Below are positions 1 to 9,001 of a stretch of DNA of 46,907 bases, in pieces. The stretch's first letter is position 1; each line of letters opens with the position of its first letter. The position numbers and the translations under genes were made by a program. This DNA comes from Bryobacteraceae bacterium. GTDB lineage: Bacteria; Acidobacteriota; Terriglobia; Bryobacterales; Bryobacteraceae. The notes under the pieces were generated by a model. It was given only the letters and a program-made list of their open reading frames with translations. It was not told where the DNA came from and did no database searches. Location: positions 1 through 46,907 of the forward strand of contig JAICXC010000030.1 in NCBI GenBank assembly GCA_025980665.1. The letters are read 5' to 3'.

Positions 1-1
1 A

Positions 2-76
2 TGGTAGCGCTAACGGGAATCGAACCCGTATTTGAGCCTTGAGAGGGCTCCGTCCTAACCGTTAGACGATAGCGCC
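2..76 (-). tRNA. tRNA-Glu (anticodon CTC)
   Basis: Read on the minus strand this folds as a complete cloverleaf: 7-bp acceptor stem (70-76 with 6-12, first pair G-U), the D arm beginning GTCTAACGG, an anticodon loop CTCTCAA with anticodon CTC at 43-41, a T arm with GGTTCGATTCC, discriminator A and an encoded CCA end at 4-2. The CTC anticodon decodes GAG, so the tRNA is glutamate-specific. It sits downstream of the amino-acid permease gene on the same strand, with about 30 bases between them. Confidence 0.95.
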
Positions 77-107
77 ATTCACTTGATTATACGATGCCAG
101 CGTAAAA

Positions 108-1508
108 CTAGTATGTTTCGACGACTGGATTCCCAGAGCCTCGTGAGCGCAGACGGAGATGGTAGACCAGCGCTCCCGTGCCCAGCGTGATGCCTGTCGC
201 CAGCGCGATATATGGCTTCAGCACGATACCCTGATACGTCATCCACGTGCCTACCAGGATGAACAGCACCGGGAACAAGGGGTACGCAAAACTCACCACG
301 CGTAACTTTTGCCAGCCAGGCCGCCTCCGCCGGAAAAGGAACATCGAGATCACACTCATCACTGTGAAGAAATTCAGTGTGATACCGATGTAGACCACCA
401 ATTGAGGGAACGGCGTCAGCGTCATCAGCATCGTGCAGATGGCTTGCGCGACAATCGCGGCGACAGGAGTGTGGAAGCGGGGATGCACCTTCCCGGCGAT
501 CGCTGGGAATGCCCCGTTGCCCGCCATCGCGTAATATACGCGCGGGCCGATGGTCACCATCGCGTTCACCGTCGACATCAGCGAGAGCGCCATCAATCCC
601 GCAAAAATTCCCGCGATCTCCGGCCCGAACAGCCGCGAGGCCGCGAAGGCGCCGACTGCTTCTTTGCCTTTCATATCCTCTAGCGGCGCCGCATACAAAA
701 AAACCAGGTTCAGGAGGAGATACAATACGGTGACTAGCGCCGTCCCAATACCCAACGCCATCGGCAGGTTCCTGGCTGGTTGTCGCAATTCCTCGGCTAC
801 ATATGTCGCAGCGTTCCATCCGCTATAAGCGACGTAGACCCATACCAGGCTAATCGCGAACTGCGCGATCAGAGGGGTGGAGACGTCGCGTGTGGCAGTC
901 ATGGCGAAATTTGAGGTGCTGCCGCTGCCCATGGTGAATCCTAGTACGATGAAAGCCAGCAGCACCAGGACCTTCGTGGCGGTCAAAACGTTCTGCACCC
1001 GCGCCACCCGTTGCACACCAAAAATGTTCAGTATGGTGAACACGGCTACCAATCCGCAGGCGACGGCTTGCGCTCCTCCCAATCGGATTTGCCATTCTCC
1101 TGAGCCGGCGATCACTCGAGCGTTCTCCTGGCTCAACGCAGGGAAGAAATGTCCCAGGTATTCCGAAAAAGCGAGGGCGGCCGCGGCGATGGGCGCCGAG
1201 AATCCGGCGAAGAAGGACGCCCAGCCGGTCATGAATCCCCAGGTGGGGCCGAAGGCGCGGGTCAGATATACGTATTCGCCGCCGGAACTGGGGAAGTTGA
1301 TGCCCAGCTCGGAATAGCAGATGGCTCCGAGAAACGCGACGATACCGCCCACTACCCAGATGCTAAGAACTAGATTGGGGGTGCCGAGCTGGCCTGCGAG
1401 AAAACCGGTTCCGGTGAAAATCACCGTACCGATCATGTTGGAAACTACCAGCGCCGTGGCGCTGAACAAGCCCAACTGACGCAGAAGTCCGGCTTTTCCG
1501 GCAGTCAC
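108..1508 (-). CDS. APC-family amino acid permease
   Basis: A 466-residue inner-membrane protein with about twelve hydrophobic segments, the usual size and layout of amino acid-polyamine-organocation (APC) permeases. The first helix carries the glycine-rich substrate-binding signature (GTVIFTGTGFL, about residues 27-37), and helix 2 ends in the conserved CYSELGINFPSSGGEYVY stretch typical of the family. These proteins import or exchange amino acids by proton coupling; the substrate cannot be read from the sequence. The start is a GTG with a weak AGG upstream. It is transcribed toward the tRNA-Glu gene and lies after the ribosomal protein operon, but a 30-nt gap from the SEC-C gene leaves open whether it shares that transcript. 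Confidence 0.88.
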   Translation of the reverse strand: MTAGKAGLLRQLGLFSATALVVSNMIGTVIFTGTGFLAGQLGTPNLVLSIWVVGGIVAFLGAICYSELGINFPSSGGEYVYLTRAFGPTWGFMTGWASFFAGFSAPIAAAALAFSEYLGHFFPALSQENARVIAGSGEWQIRLGGAQAVACGLVAVFTILNIFGVQRVARVQNVLTATKVLVLLAFIVLGFTMGSGSTSNFAMTATRDVSTPLIAQFAISLVWVYVAYSGWNAATYVAEELRQPARNLPMALGIGTALVTVLYLLLNLVFLYAAPLEDMKGKEAVGAFAASRLFGPEIAGIFAGLMALSLMSTVNAMVTIGPRVYYAMAGNGAFPAIAGKVHPRFHTPVAAIVAQAICTMLMTLTPFPQLVVYIGITLNFFTVMSVISMFLFRRRRPGWQKLRVVSFAYPLFPVLFILVGTWMTYQGIVLKPYIALATGITLGTGALVYHLRLRSRGSGNPVVETY

Positions 1509-1542
1509 TATACCTATTCTACGGGTTGTGCGCCGTTCCGGG

Positions 1543-3054
1543 TTACGCGCCGTGGCATTTTTTGTACTTCTTGCCGCTGCCGCATGGACAGGGATCGTTA
1601 CGTCCTACTTTGCCGGCCGGCGCAGGGGCAGGCGGAGGCGGCGCTTCGTCCTGTTCATCGGACGCGTCGGCGGCAAAAACGGGTTCCAGCCCGGCCAGCC
1701 GCAACCGCTCATCGAGCGCGAACATCACCAGCTCCGCCTCGCTGGTGGACAAATGGGCACTGGCGTCGATCTTGCGCAGCATGCCGCGGATCCGGCCGCG
1801 GGTGGTCTCGCCCGGCATGGCCAGCGCATAGGCGAATAGCGCATCCTCGCGCAGGTCTTCGAGATCTTCATCGCGGTCGAAATAGCTGGCGATTTTGCCG
1901 GCGTGGTGCGTCAGCTGAAAGTACCCAGCGCCGCGTATCGCCTGCCGGAGGATTTCTTTATTCGCGTCATCCAGATGCTGCGGAAAGAAGCGGGCGTAGG
2001 GCTTCCATAGTGATCGCCACATCGATTCGAGAGCCTTGGCGCGTGCGATTGTGCCGTCCTCTTCGTACAGCGCCTGGAGGGCTTGACTTACATCGTCCCG
2101 GTCGGCGACCGCGTACAATCCAACCGCGGCGCCGCCCCGTTCGGCGATATCTTGCGAGGTATCCGTGAGGATCGCCAGCATCGCATTGCGGATAGCCGCA
2201 TCCTCGATCGCGTCGGCCAACGATTCCCAGGCGCGACCGCGAACCTTGGCGTCGGGATCGGACTGCGCCAATCGGAGTAGCGCGGCACGTGTCTTAGGAT
2301 CCAGCTCCTGGTTGAAAAAACTGTGCGCCGCGGAGGCGCGAATCTCCGCATCGACGGAATCGAATAGTTGCAACCGCTCCGCTTCGCTGAGAACCTCGAA
2401 GGCCGGCAGCTGACGTTTCGGATACTCCTCCATGATGTCGAAGGGTATGGGCTCATAAGGAGGCGCGGGCTGGCCCAGTTGCTCGAGGGCATGCTGGAGA
2501 TCGCGGCGAAGTTCGATTTCCTCCGCGGGTATCTCGGCCAGCATGGTTTCGAGAGCGGGCCTGGCGGCGGGATCGTGATACAGCTCCAGGCACAACGCGC
2601 CATCGGCGGCGTCAAACTGCAAGCGATCGAGCAGCACAGCCAGAACACGCGGGTCGTGTACGCGCAGCCCTGCGAGCAGAAATGCAATATCGGAGCCTTG
2701 CTCCTCGCCCAGTTCTTCGTAGAGTTTAAGAAGAGGTTCTACTGCCCGCTCGCCGAAGGGCAGCAGCGTTTGGACCAGTTCGTCGTTTACATCTTCGTGA
2801 GTGCGCCGAACGGCGTCTATTAGAAAATCCAGCGCCTCAGGTGTGCCCCAATGATGGAACAGGTCCACCAGCAGCGAATCAAGATCGATGCGATCGCTAT
2901 CGTGCGAGGCTCGCGCGAACGCGAGAACTTCCTGCTCGGCCTCAGGACTCCTGTTGAGACAATCGTCGAGAATGGATTGAATCAGGCGCCGGTCGACGCC
3001 TACATGGCCTTGCGCGGCCTGGCGCAACAACTCCCGAGCACTGGCGGCGGACAC
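1543..3054 (-). CDS. HEAT-repeat-like protein with C-terminal SEC-C zinc motif
   Basis: A 503-residue, mostly alpha-helical, acidic protein. The body consists of repeated helical pairs resembling HEAT/PBS repeats (for example around residues 220-330). The last 21 residues are a SEC-C metal-binding motif, [19 protein letters not shown], with Cys-X-Cys and Cys-His zinc ligands as in the SecA C terminus. A Pro/Ala-rich linker precedes the motif. The start is GTG, nine bases after the rplI stop codon, with no clear Shine-Dalgarno, so it is probably translated from the ribosomal operon transcript. SEC-C motifs often bind ribosomes or SecB-like partners; a ribosome- or secretion-associated role is plausible from the motif and position but is not demonstrated. 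Confidence 0.75.
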
Positions 3055-3063
3055 CGCGTGCCG

Positions 3064-3510
3064 CTACTCGTCCTTCACCACGTGCACCGGGATGTCGATG
3101 GACACGTCCTTGTGCAGGCGCACGTTGACCTGGAAATCGCCCAGCGTCTTGATGGGTTCTTCCAGATGGACCTTCTTACGATCGATGTTGTAACCCAGTT
3201 TTTCAAGAGCGACTGCAATGTCGTTGGAATTGACCGAGCCGAACAGCTGATCGTTCTCGCCGGCCTTTTGATGGATGGTCACCGACACGGCGGCCATCAT
3301 CTTGCCTAGATCCTGAGCTTCGGTCACAAGCTTGGCATCGCGGCGAAGGTGCGCCTGCCGCTGCTGTTCCACGATCTTTTTATTCGATTCGGTGGCCGCC
3401 ACGGCCAGGTTCCGCGGCAGCAGGAAATTGCGCGCGTACCCTGCGGTGACCTTCACCATATCGCCACGCTGGCCCAGTTTGTCGACGTCTTCTCTCAGAA
3501 TGATTTCCAT
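3064..3510 (-). CDS. rplI: 50S ribosomal protein L9
   Basis: A 148-residue protein of the normal L9 length. The N-terminal domain starts MEIILREDVDKLGQRGD and contains the family signature GDMVKVTAGYARNFLLPRNLA, which contacts 23S rRNA; a long central helix (about residues 40-75) links to the C-terminal domain. L9 helps keep reading frame by limiting forward slippage. An AGGT Shine-Dalgarno lies about eight bases before the ATG. It follows rpsF and rpsR in the common bacterial order rpsF-rpsR-rplI, 21 bases after the rpsR stop. Confidence 0.97.
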   Translation of the reverse strand: MEIILREDVDKLGQRGDMVKVTAGYARNFLLPRNLAVAATESNKKIVEQQRQAHLRRDAKLVTEAQDLGKMMAAVSVTIHQKAGENDQLFGSVNSNDIAVALEKLGYNIDRKKVHLEEPIKTLGDFQVNVRLHKDVSIDIPVHVVKDE

Positions 3511-3531
3511 GTGATTACCTGTCTCGCTTAC

Positions 3532-3831
3532 TTATATCGTCGTCGCGAACGGCACTAGCGCGATGTTGCGAGCCTGCTTGATTGCTTCCGCCAGCCGCCG
3601 TTGGTGCGGCGCGCAGACTCCGGAAATCCGCCGCGGCGTGATCTTTCCGCGCTCGCTGATGAAGGAACCGAGCAGCCGCACGTCCTTGTAGTTGATGTCA
3701 TCGATTTTATCCACGCAGAACCGGCACAGCTTCTTGCGCCGGAAATACTGCTTCTTTCCCGCGATGGCTTTGTCGCCGCCGGTGGGTCTCGATGAACCGC
3801 TGATGGGTCTTCCGCCTCTTTGTTCCGCCAT
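3532..3831 (-). CDS. rpsR: 30S ribosomal protein S18 (zinc-ligand form)
   Basis: A 99-residue S18 with the conserved core [11 protein letters not shown] and the [19 protein letters not shown] block that binds 16S rRNA with S6. It keeps CxxC (CRFC) and a later C-x-x-H (CAPH), the pattern of the zinc-binding C+ form of S18 rather than the cysteine-free form used during zinc starvation. The first 20 residues are a basic Gly/Ser-rich extension beyond the E. coli protein. A good AGAGGAC Shine-Dalgarno precedes the ATG, nine bases after the rpsF stop, so it is cotranscribed with its binding partner S6. Confidence 0.97.
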   Translation of the reverse strand: MAEQRGGRPISGSSRPTGGDKAIAGKKQYFRRKKLCRFCVDKIDDINYKDVRLLGSFISERGKITPRRISGVCAPHQRRLAEAIKQARNIALVPFATTI

Positions 3832-3840
3832 ATTGTCCTC

Positions 3841-4335
3841 TTACGATTCCTTGTTTTCCCCAGCGGCAACGGTCGCGCCCGCTTCCGGCAATCCGGGTGC
3901 TGCCGCGGCTGGTGCCGCGGGTACCGGCATTGCCGGCGCAGCAGGTGATGACCCGGCCGGCTGCATGGGTGGCGCCATAGGCGGCGGTGGAGGCTTGCGG
4001 GCGGCGCGCTTATCGCGCTGCTTCTTCCGCTTCTCGATCTTCTTGGTCTTTTCGTCGATGCGAACGGTGATGAACTTGATCACCATGTCCGTTACGCGCA
4101 TGCGGCGCTCGATTTCCTTGACCAGTTCGGGCGAGGAGCTGAATTGAATCAGCACGTACACGCCCTCGTTGTATTTCTGCACGCGATAAGCCAGCTTGCG
4201 GGTGCCCCACTTGTCGGCTTTATCCACAGTGCCTTTACCGTTGGTGATCAGCTCTTTGAGCTGGCCGATATACGCGTCCACTTCTTCTTCCGGCGCGTCC
4301 GGCTTAACGATGAACAACTCCTCGTAGACTCTCAT
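3841..4335 (-). CDS. rpsF: 30S ribosomal protein S6 with long Pro/Ala tail
   Basis: Residues 1 to about 98 form a normal S6 fold (starts [20 protein letters not shown], with the [22 protein letters not shown] strand pair that packs against S18). Residues about 100-164 are an extension: a short Lys/Arg-rich helix, then a low-complexity Pro/Ala/Met tail ending in ENKES. E. coli S6 also has a C-terminal tail, modified by glutamates, but it is much shorter. The ATG overlaps the pth stop as ATGA and is preceded by AGAGGAAGA, so translation is coupled to pth. The tail's role is unknown. Confidence 0.95.
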   Translation of the reverse strand: MRVYEELFIVKPDAPEEEVDAYIGQLKELITNGKGTVDKADKWGTRKLAYRVQKYNEGVYVLIQFSSSPELVKEIERRMRVTDMVIKFITVRIDEKTKKIEKRKKQRDKRAARKPPPPPMAPPMQPAGSSPAAPAMPVPAAPAAAAPGLPEAGATVAAGENKES

Positions 4336-4949
4336 TCTTCCTCTGTATTTAAGCCTTGAGCGCGACGATTATATTTCGTCATGGCCTGTGCGGCGCCCTC
4401 GGCGATTATGAATTCAACGGCGTCCGCTGCGCGGCCCACCGTCTCCTCCACGTCTTGTTTTTGTGCCCGCTTAAATGGCGCGAGCACATACTGCGCTCCC
4501 TTGACCGGATTCCCGGGGAGATCTTCAATGCGATCAATCCCCATGCGAACCCGTGTAAACTCATTCGTCCCCAAACTGCCGATCAGGCTCTTGGCCCCGT
4601 TGTGTCCCGCCGCCGAACCCTTTATGCGGATCCGGAGCGTGGTCCAAGGCAAATCGAGCTCGTCATACACCACGATCAAGCGGTCGGGTTTCAAATCGTA
4701 CCGCTCGAGCAGCCCTCGTACTGCCGGACCGCTCAAATTCATATACGTCTGGGGCTTAGCCAGTGCCACGCTTCGGCCCCTAACTGCGCCCAACCCCACT
4801 AAAGAGGTATTTTCTTTCCGGCTAACTCGAATCGCGTTCGATTCCGCCAGCCGGTCGATCACCATAAAACCCAGGTTATGCGGCGTATTCTGGTATTCCT
4901 CGCCCGGATTCCCCAACCCCACGACAAGAAACTCGACTGAGTCCGGCAT
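4332..4949 (-). CDS. pth: Peptidyl-tRNA hydrolase
   Basis: Releases tRNA from peptidyl-tRNA that drops off the ribosome. The 205-residue length is normal for bacterial Pth. The family signatures are present: the start [20 protein letters not shown] with catalytic His in [17 protein letters not shown], and VYDELDLP with the catalytic Asp. It lies between rplY/ctc and rpsF; the pairing of ctc (L25) and pth is common in bacteria. The stop overlaps the rpsF start by four bases. No strong Shine-Dalgarno is visible before the ATG, 18 bases after the rplY stop. Confidence 0.95.
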   Translation of the reverse strand: MPDSVEFLVVGLGNPGEEYQNTPHNLGFMVIDRLAESNAIRVSRKENTSLVGLGAVRGRSVALAKPQTYMNLSGPAVRGLLERYDLKPDRLIVVYDELDLPWTTLRIRIKGSAAGHNGAKSLIGSLGTNEFTRVRMGIDRIEDLPGNPVKGAQYVLAPFKRAQKQDVEETVGRAADAVEFIIAEGAAQAMTKYNRRAQGLNTEEE

Positions 4950-4967
4950 GGCCCGGCTGACCGCTGC

Positions 4968-5663
4968 CTATTTCTTTTTCTTCTTGTCGTCGGCTGCGGC
5001 TTCTTCTTCCTCTTCCTTCTTGCCCTTTTTGATAACTTCCGGTTCGGCCACGGCGGCCGGGGCCACTTCCGCACCCGGAACCGGCGCTGCCACCTCTTCC
5101 GCCTTCATCGCCACGATGTGCGAGATCACGGCTTCCGCCGGGCTCACGAGCCGTACCGATCCCGGCAGTGGCACATCGCTGGCACGCACCGCCTGGCCCA
5201 TCGTCAGCTTGGAAACATCAATGGTCAGCTCATCGGGAATCTCATTCGGCAGACACTCGACTTCGATTTCGCGGGTGATCACTTCGTGCAATCCGCCCTG
5301 GAGCTTGACGCCTTCCGGCTCGCCGATGGTGTGTACGGGAACCTTCACCACCAGCCGCACGCTAAGGTCGATCCGCTTCATGTCGATGTGCAGGATCGTA
5401 TCCTTGACCGGATCTCGCTGCCAATCGACGATCATGACGGGCGTGTTTTCACCGTCCTTGATCGCCAGGTGAAAAATGGTGTTGTGACCGGTCTTGCTGC
5501 GCAGGATCCGGACCATTTCTTTAGGATTGACGGCAACCGCCACTGCGTCCTTACCGATCCCATAAACCACTGCCGGCGCCGAGCCAGCCGCTCGCAGCCG
5601 CCTAGCCTCATTCTTACCGCGTGTACTGCGCGGCTCGGCCGCGATCGTAATTTCGTTTGCCAT
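4968..5663 (-). CDS. rplY: 50S ribosomal protein L25 / general stress protein Ctc
   Basis: A 231-residue Ctc-type L25 (the longer TL5 form). The N-terminal domain (about 1-95, starting MANEITIAAEPRSTRGKNEARRL) binds 5S rRNA; the C-terminal beta domain (about 96-190) follows. The tail is low-complexity: Ala/Pro/Val-rich, then a glutamate run and a lysine run (about 205-231). The chosen ATG at 5663 has an AGAGAAGAGAGAG purine-rich leader and matches the family N terminus; an upstream ATG in frame would add 43 unrelated residues. It is in the prs-rplY-pth-rpsF operon, 14 bases after the prs stop. Confidence 0.94.
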   Translation of the reverse strand: MANEITIAAEPRSTRGKNEARRLRAAGSAPAVVYGIGKDAVAVAVNPKEMVRILRSKTGHNTIFHLAIKDGENTPVMIVDWQRDPVKDTILHIDMKRIDLSVRLVVKVPVHTIGEPEGVKLQGGLHEVITREIEVECLPNEIPDELTIDVSKLTMGQAVRASDVPLPGSVRLVSPAEAVISHIVAMKAEEVAAPVPGAEVAPAAVAEPEVIKKGKKEEEEEAAADDKKKKK

Positions 5664-5677
5664 ACTCTCTCTTCTCT

Positions 5678-6622
5678 TTAGACAAATAACGTGCTGACCG
5701 ACCCATCCTCGTGGATCGACTGGATCGCTTTGGCGAGCAGCGGCGCAACCGAAAGCTGCTTGATGCGGTTGCAATTGTCCGCCTGCCCGCACAACGGGAT
5801 GGAATTGGTCACCACCACTTCTGTAATCTCCGAACTCTCGATTCTATCCACCGCCGGCCCCGAAAGTACCGCATGCGTCGCGCATGCCCGGACGCTTCTG
5901 GCGCCCTGCTTAAGCAAAGCCTCCGTCGTCTTCACCAGCGTTCCTGCCGTGTCGATTAAGTCGTCCACAATCAGGCAATGCTGCCCGCTCACATCGCCGA
6001 TGATATGCATCACCTCGGCTACGTTCACATCAGGACGCCGCTTATCGATAATCGCTAGCGGCGAACCCATGTGCTTGGCGAAGGCCCGGGCTCGTTCCAC
6101 TCCGCCTGGGTCCGGCGATACCACGGTCAATCCTTCACCGCCCAGCTCGCTAAAGTAATCCACCATCACAGGGGCCGCAAACAGATGATCCACCGGTACA
6201 TCGAAGAACCCCTGTATCTGGGCGGCGTGCAGGTCCAACGCCAGAACGCGATCCGCGCCGGCGCGCTCGATCAGGCTTGCGACCAGGCGAGCCGAAATCG
6301 GCATACGCGGTCGATCCTTGCGATCCTGCCTTCCATACCCATAGTAGGGTAGCACTGCCGTGATGCGCTCCGCCGACGCCCGCTTCAGAGCGTCCATCAT
6401 CAGCAGTACTTCCATCAAATGATGGTCTACGGGCCGACACGTAGGCTGGACCACGAAAACATCCGCCCCGCGCACGTTTTCCTGGATCTGCAGGTGTACT
6501 TCGCCGTCCGAGAATTGCTTCACATTGGCTACGGCCAATTGGCAGCCGAGTTCATAGCAGATCTCTTTCGCCAGCACGGGATTGGCGTTGCCCGAGAAGA
6601 CCTTGAAGTGATTGAACCTCAT
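5678..6622 (-). CDS. prs: Ribose-phosphate pyrophosphokinase (PRPP synthase)
   Basis: Makes PRPP from ribose 5-phosphate and ATP for nucleotide, histidine and tryptophan synthesis. Visible class I signatures are KVFSGNANP at the N terminus, the flexible-loop and catalytic region YYGYGRQDRKDRPRMPISA, the divalent cation motif DLHAAQIQGFF, and the ribose-phosphate-binding loop CLIVDDLIDTAGT. With the ATG at 6622 the protein is 314 residues, the usual length, and the start overlaps the ispE stop as ATGA. An in-frame ATG at 6649 would add nine residues inside ispE; I prefer 6622, although neither has a strong Shine-Dalgarno. The adjacent ispE-prs order is common in bacteria. Confidence 0.95.
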   Translation of the reverse strand: MRFNHFKVFSGNANPVLAKEICYELGCQLAVANVKQFSDGEVHLQIQENVRGADVFVVQPTCRPVDHHLMEVLLMMDALKRASAERITAVLPYYGYGRQDRKDRPRMPISARLVASLIERAGADRVLALDLHAAQIQGFFDVPVDHLFAAPVMVDYFSELGGEGLTVVSPDPGGVERARAFAKHMGSPLAIIDKRRPDVNVAEVMHIIGDVSGQHCLIVDDLIDTAGTLVKTTEALLKQGARSVRACATHAVLSGPAVDRIESSEITEVVVTNSIPLCGQADNCNRIKQLSVAPLLAKAIQSIHEDGSVSTLFV

Positions 6623-7602
6623 TTTGCGTACCGGCTTTGCGGCGGCCATAAACTTTGATCAGCCCCCATATGCTGGTGTAACTGTCGCCGCCACAGCTTT
6701 TGATAGCCACGGCGGTCTACCAGCGCTCCTGGCATGACCAGGTATTTCGCGAACAACCGATCCCCTTTCAAAATTGCCTCTGCGCAATCCCGTTCCGGAC
6801 GGGATCCAAATACTGCGAAGATAGCCGAGCCGCTTCCGGTCATCCTCACGCCCGGCCGCCCCCGACTCGTGCCTAACTGCGACAGCTTTCGCACGATAGT
6901 CTGGAGCTGGGGAAACTCGCGGAAAACGACCGCCTCGAAATCGTTCGCGCTGAACGGACTTGCTGCCGTTGCCGAGTGTCGACTCGCCAACACTCGAACA
7001 AAGGCCTGGAACTCATTAATTTTACTAGACGAATCGCTGGCAGTCAAACCGCGTCCCAGAGCCTGATAGGCGGGCCCGGTGGCCACATGCAGTCCGCTGG
7101 AGATGACCAACAGGGGCTCGGGCTTTATGTCTGGTATTTCATAGACTTCGGTGCCCCTGCCGATGCCCACCGCGGCGCCGCCGGTCAGGAAGAAGGGCAC
7201 GTCGCTGCCTAACTCGGCTGCGATTTGCTGCACGTCCAGCGGCCGTCCGATAAGCACGGGAAGGGTTAGCAAAATCGAAGCAGCATTGGAAGATCCGCCA
7301 CCGAGTCCGCCGCCCATGGGGATTTTCTTCCGCAGTCGAAAATGCACGCGCGCATGGATCTTGAGGGCGTCGAGCACCGCTTGGGCCGCTTTCACCACCA
7401 GATTGCCGGGGATGGCGAGCGGATCCTCGATCGAAATGCTGGTGCGCCGCGTGGGTTCGTATTCAATGTCGATCGTATCCGCCAGGGAGATCGTCTGAAA
7501 GACCGTCCGCAATTCGTGGAAGCCATCGGGGCGCTGGTTGAGCACGCGCAGATCGAGGTTGATCTTCGCGAGAGATTTGATGGTCGCCCGCCGGCTCGGC
7601 AT
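6619..7602 (-). CDS. ispE: 4-diphosphocytidyl-2-C-methyl-D-erythritol kinase
   Basis: A GHMP kinase of the non-mevalonate isoprenoid pathway, phosphorylating CDP-methylerythritol at the 2-OH. It is 327 residues, slightly longer than the usual 280-310. Motifs are SLAKINLDLRVLNQRPDGFHEL (motif 1, catalytic Lys and substrate contacts), the ATP loop IPMGGGLGGGSSNAA (about residues 95-109), DVPFFLTGGAA, and the C-terminal GSGSAIFAVFG motif. It lies 12 bases after apt and overlaps prs. The C-terminal ~20 residues (QLHQHMGADQSLWPPQSRYAK) look like a non-conserved tail that reads into the prs start. Confidence 0.95.
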   Translation of the reverse strand: MPSRRATIKSLAKINLDLRVLNQRPDGFHELRTVFQTISLADTIDIEYEPTRRTSISIEDPLAIPGNLVVKAAQAVLDALKIHARVHFRLRKKIPMGGGLGGGSSNAASILLTLPVLIGRPLDVQQIAAELGSDVPFFLTGGAAVGIGRGTEVYEIPDIKPEPLLVISSGLHVATGPAYQALGRGLTASDSSSKINEFQAFVRVLASRHSATAASPFSANDFEAVVFREFPQLQTIVRKLSQLGTSRGRPGVRMTGSGSAIFAVFGSRPERDCAEAILKGDRLFAKYLVMPGALVDRRGYQKLWRRQLHQHMGADQSLWPPQSRYAK

Positions 7603-7614
7603 TAAAATTTGGGC

Positions 7615-8130
7615 CTAGTAATGCAGGAGCGTTTGCACGTCGTAGCCGGGAAGCTTGTCGCGGCCCTTCAGCCCATCCAGCTCGATGACGAAACTCAATC
7701 CGGCCACTTTGCCGCCGAGTTTTTCCACTAACTTGGCAGCGGCCGCCGCTGTTCCGCCGGTAGCGAGAACATCGTCCACGATCAGAACATTGTGACCGGG
7801 CTCGATGCCGTCCTTGTGGACTTCCACCGAGTCGGTTCCATATTCCAATGCGTACTCCACGCGTTCGGTGGGCGCCGGGAGCTTTTTGGGTTTGCGCATC
7901 GGTACGAAACCTGCGCTCAGCGCGTAGGCAACCGCGGGCGCGAAAATGAATCCTCGCGCTTCGATCCCCACCACGCGATCAATGCCGTGCCCGGCGAAAT
8001 GGGCGCGTAGCGCGTCGATTACCGCACGCAATCCGCTGGGATGTTTGAGCAGCGTAGTGATGTCGTAGAAGCGTATGCCCGGCTTGGGATAGTCGGGAAT
8101 CTCGCGGATCAGGCTCTTCAGTTGATTCAT
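7615..8130 (-). CDS. apt: Adenine phosphoribosyltransferase
   Basis: Salvages adenine to AMP using PRPP. The 171-residue length, the N terminus [22 protein letters not shown], the [10 protein letters not shown] block and the PRPP loop [18 protein letters not shown] are diagnostic of APRT. I chose the ATG at 8130, where the family similarity begins; the longer open frame to 8313 would add 61 residues overlapping the acylphosphatase gene and unrelated to APRT. It lies in the same run as prs, the enzyme that makes its co-substrate. Confidence 0.95.
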   Translation of the reverse strand: MNQLKSLIREIPDYPKPGIRFYDITTLLKHPSGLRAVIDALRAHFAGHGIDRVVGIEARGFIFAPAVAYALSAGFVPMRKPKKLPAPTERVEYALEYGTDSVEVHKDGIEPGHNVLIVDDVLATGGTAAAAAKLVEKLGGKVAGLSFVIELDGLKGRDKLPGYDVQTLLHY

Positions 8131-8146
8131 GCCGGTGGCGGACGTG

Positions 8147-8428
8147 TTAGCGGATGTCAAACCCTTCAATTCTAACATCGGCTGTCGTGGCCTTCGTGAC
8201 ATCTTCCACTTCGACGCCGCGTACGTCTCCGGCGGGAGGGCCTTGACGGAGCCGCGCTTCGAAATCTTCCAGAAGACGTGCCGAACCGGTAGCGAACGCT
8301 TCCACGCGCCCATCCGATAAGTTGCGAACCCAGCCCTTCAGCCCAGACTCCCGGGCGACGCGCGCGGCGAACTGGCGATACCCGACGCCTTGGACCTGCC
8401 CCGATATCCAGAACTTACGCGCTCGCAT
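8147..8428 (-). CDS. acyP: Acylphosphatase
   Basis: A small 93-residue enzyme hydrolysing acyl phosphates. The acylphosphatase signature is complete: [18 protein letters not shown] near residues 8-25 with the phosphate-binding Arg, and [12 protein letters not shown] around residues 32-43 with the catalytic Asn. It sits 16 bases upstream of apt and 9 bases downstream of the VOC gene on the same strand. Its physiological substrate is unclear, as for most bacterial acylphosphatases. Confidence 0.92.
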   Translation of the reverse strand: MRARKFWISGQVQGVGYRQFAARVARESGLKGWVRNLSDGRVEAFATGSARLLEDFEARLRQGPPAGDVRGVEVEDVTKATTADVRIEGFDIR

Positions 8429-8437
8429 ACCTGTCTA

Positions 8438-8905
8438 TCAAGCGCCGACAATCTGCACGCTGATTCCTTCGGGGTCGACGATGTGAAATCCTGCGTCCAG
8501 ATTATTTTCCGGAGTTGCCCCGCGCATCTTCAACTCCCGTGTCACCGCCTCTCTGTTGAAGTTCTCGACCCCGATCGCAAAGTGATCCACCACACCGGTA
8601 GGACTTTTGTGATGGAGAGAGACCAGGGCTTTCATCCCGATTCCCAGACGCACGATTTCATTGGGTTTGTCTTCGCTGACGATCGTCAGTCCGAACATCT
8701 TTTGATAAAAGGCAATGGAGCGAGGCAGGTCGCTAACCTGAATGCTCATGTGGTCGATCTTCGCCGCCTTAATGCCCGCCTGCGGAGTTTGCGCTTGGGC
8801 TGCGCCGCTCGCCGCGGCCAGCATCGTAAGGCCCTGAATCAATCCCCTGCGCGAAAGAGCACCTTTCTCAAAACGACTCAACAGATTTGAAATGATTGCT
8901 TCCAT
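8438..8905 (-). CDS. Exported VOC (glyoxalase/dioxygenase-fold) protein
   Basis: A 155-residue protein with one VOC domain (about 45-153): IDHMSIQVSDLPRSIAFYQ, then a second beta-alpha-beta module starting VDHFAIGVENF. Two His near the starts of the modules fit metal ligands; the last ligand position appears as Gln in SVQIVG. Upstream are a twin-arginine-like segment (SRRGLIQGL) and a hydrophobic Ala-rich stretch ending AQAQ, so export or lipoprotein-free anchoring is likely. ATG at 8905 is chosen because AAAGGAGGT lies six bases upstream; the in-frame codon at 8932 lacks this. Substrate unknown. It heads the run toward acyP and apt. Confidence 0.82.
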   Translation of the reverse strand: MEAIISNLLSRFEKGALSRRGLIQGLTMLAAASGAAQAQTPQAGIKAAKIDHMSIQVSDLPRSIAFYQKMFGLTIVSEDKPNEIVRLGIGMKALVSLHHKSPTGVVDHFAIGVENFNREAVTRELKMRGATPENNLDAGFHIVDPEGISVQIVGA

Positions 8906-9001
8906 ATAACCTCCTTTAGGTACGACCTTCACTCGACGGTGGCACGATTCCTTTACTCCGCAGGATACATTTCGTTCGGCTATTTTTTTCCACGGGTTCT
9001 C

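Noticed and set aside
4381..5472. 363-residue plus-strand open frame
   Set aside because: Lies antisense to pth and rplY, which have clear family motifs and ribosome binding sites; composition (Ser/Arg-rich) is typical of a shadow frame.
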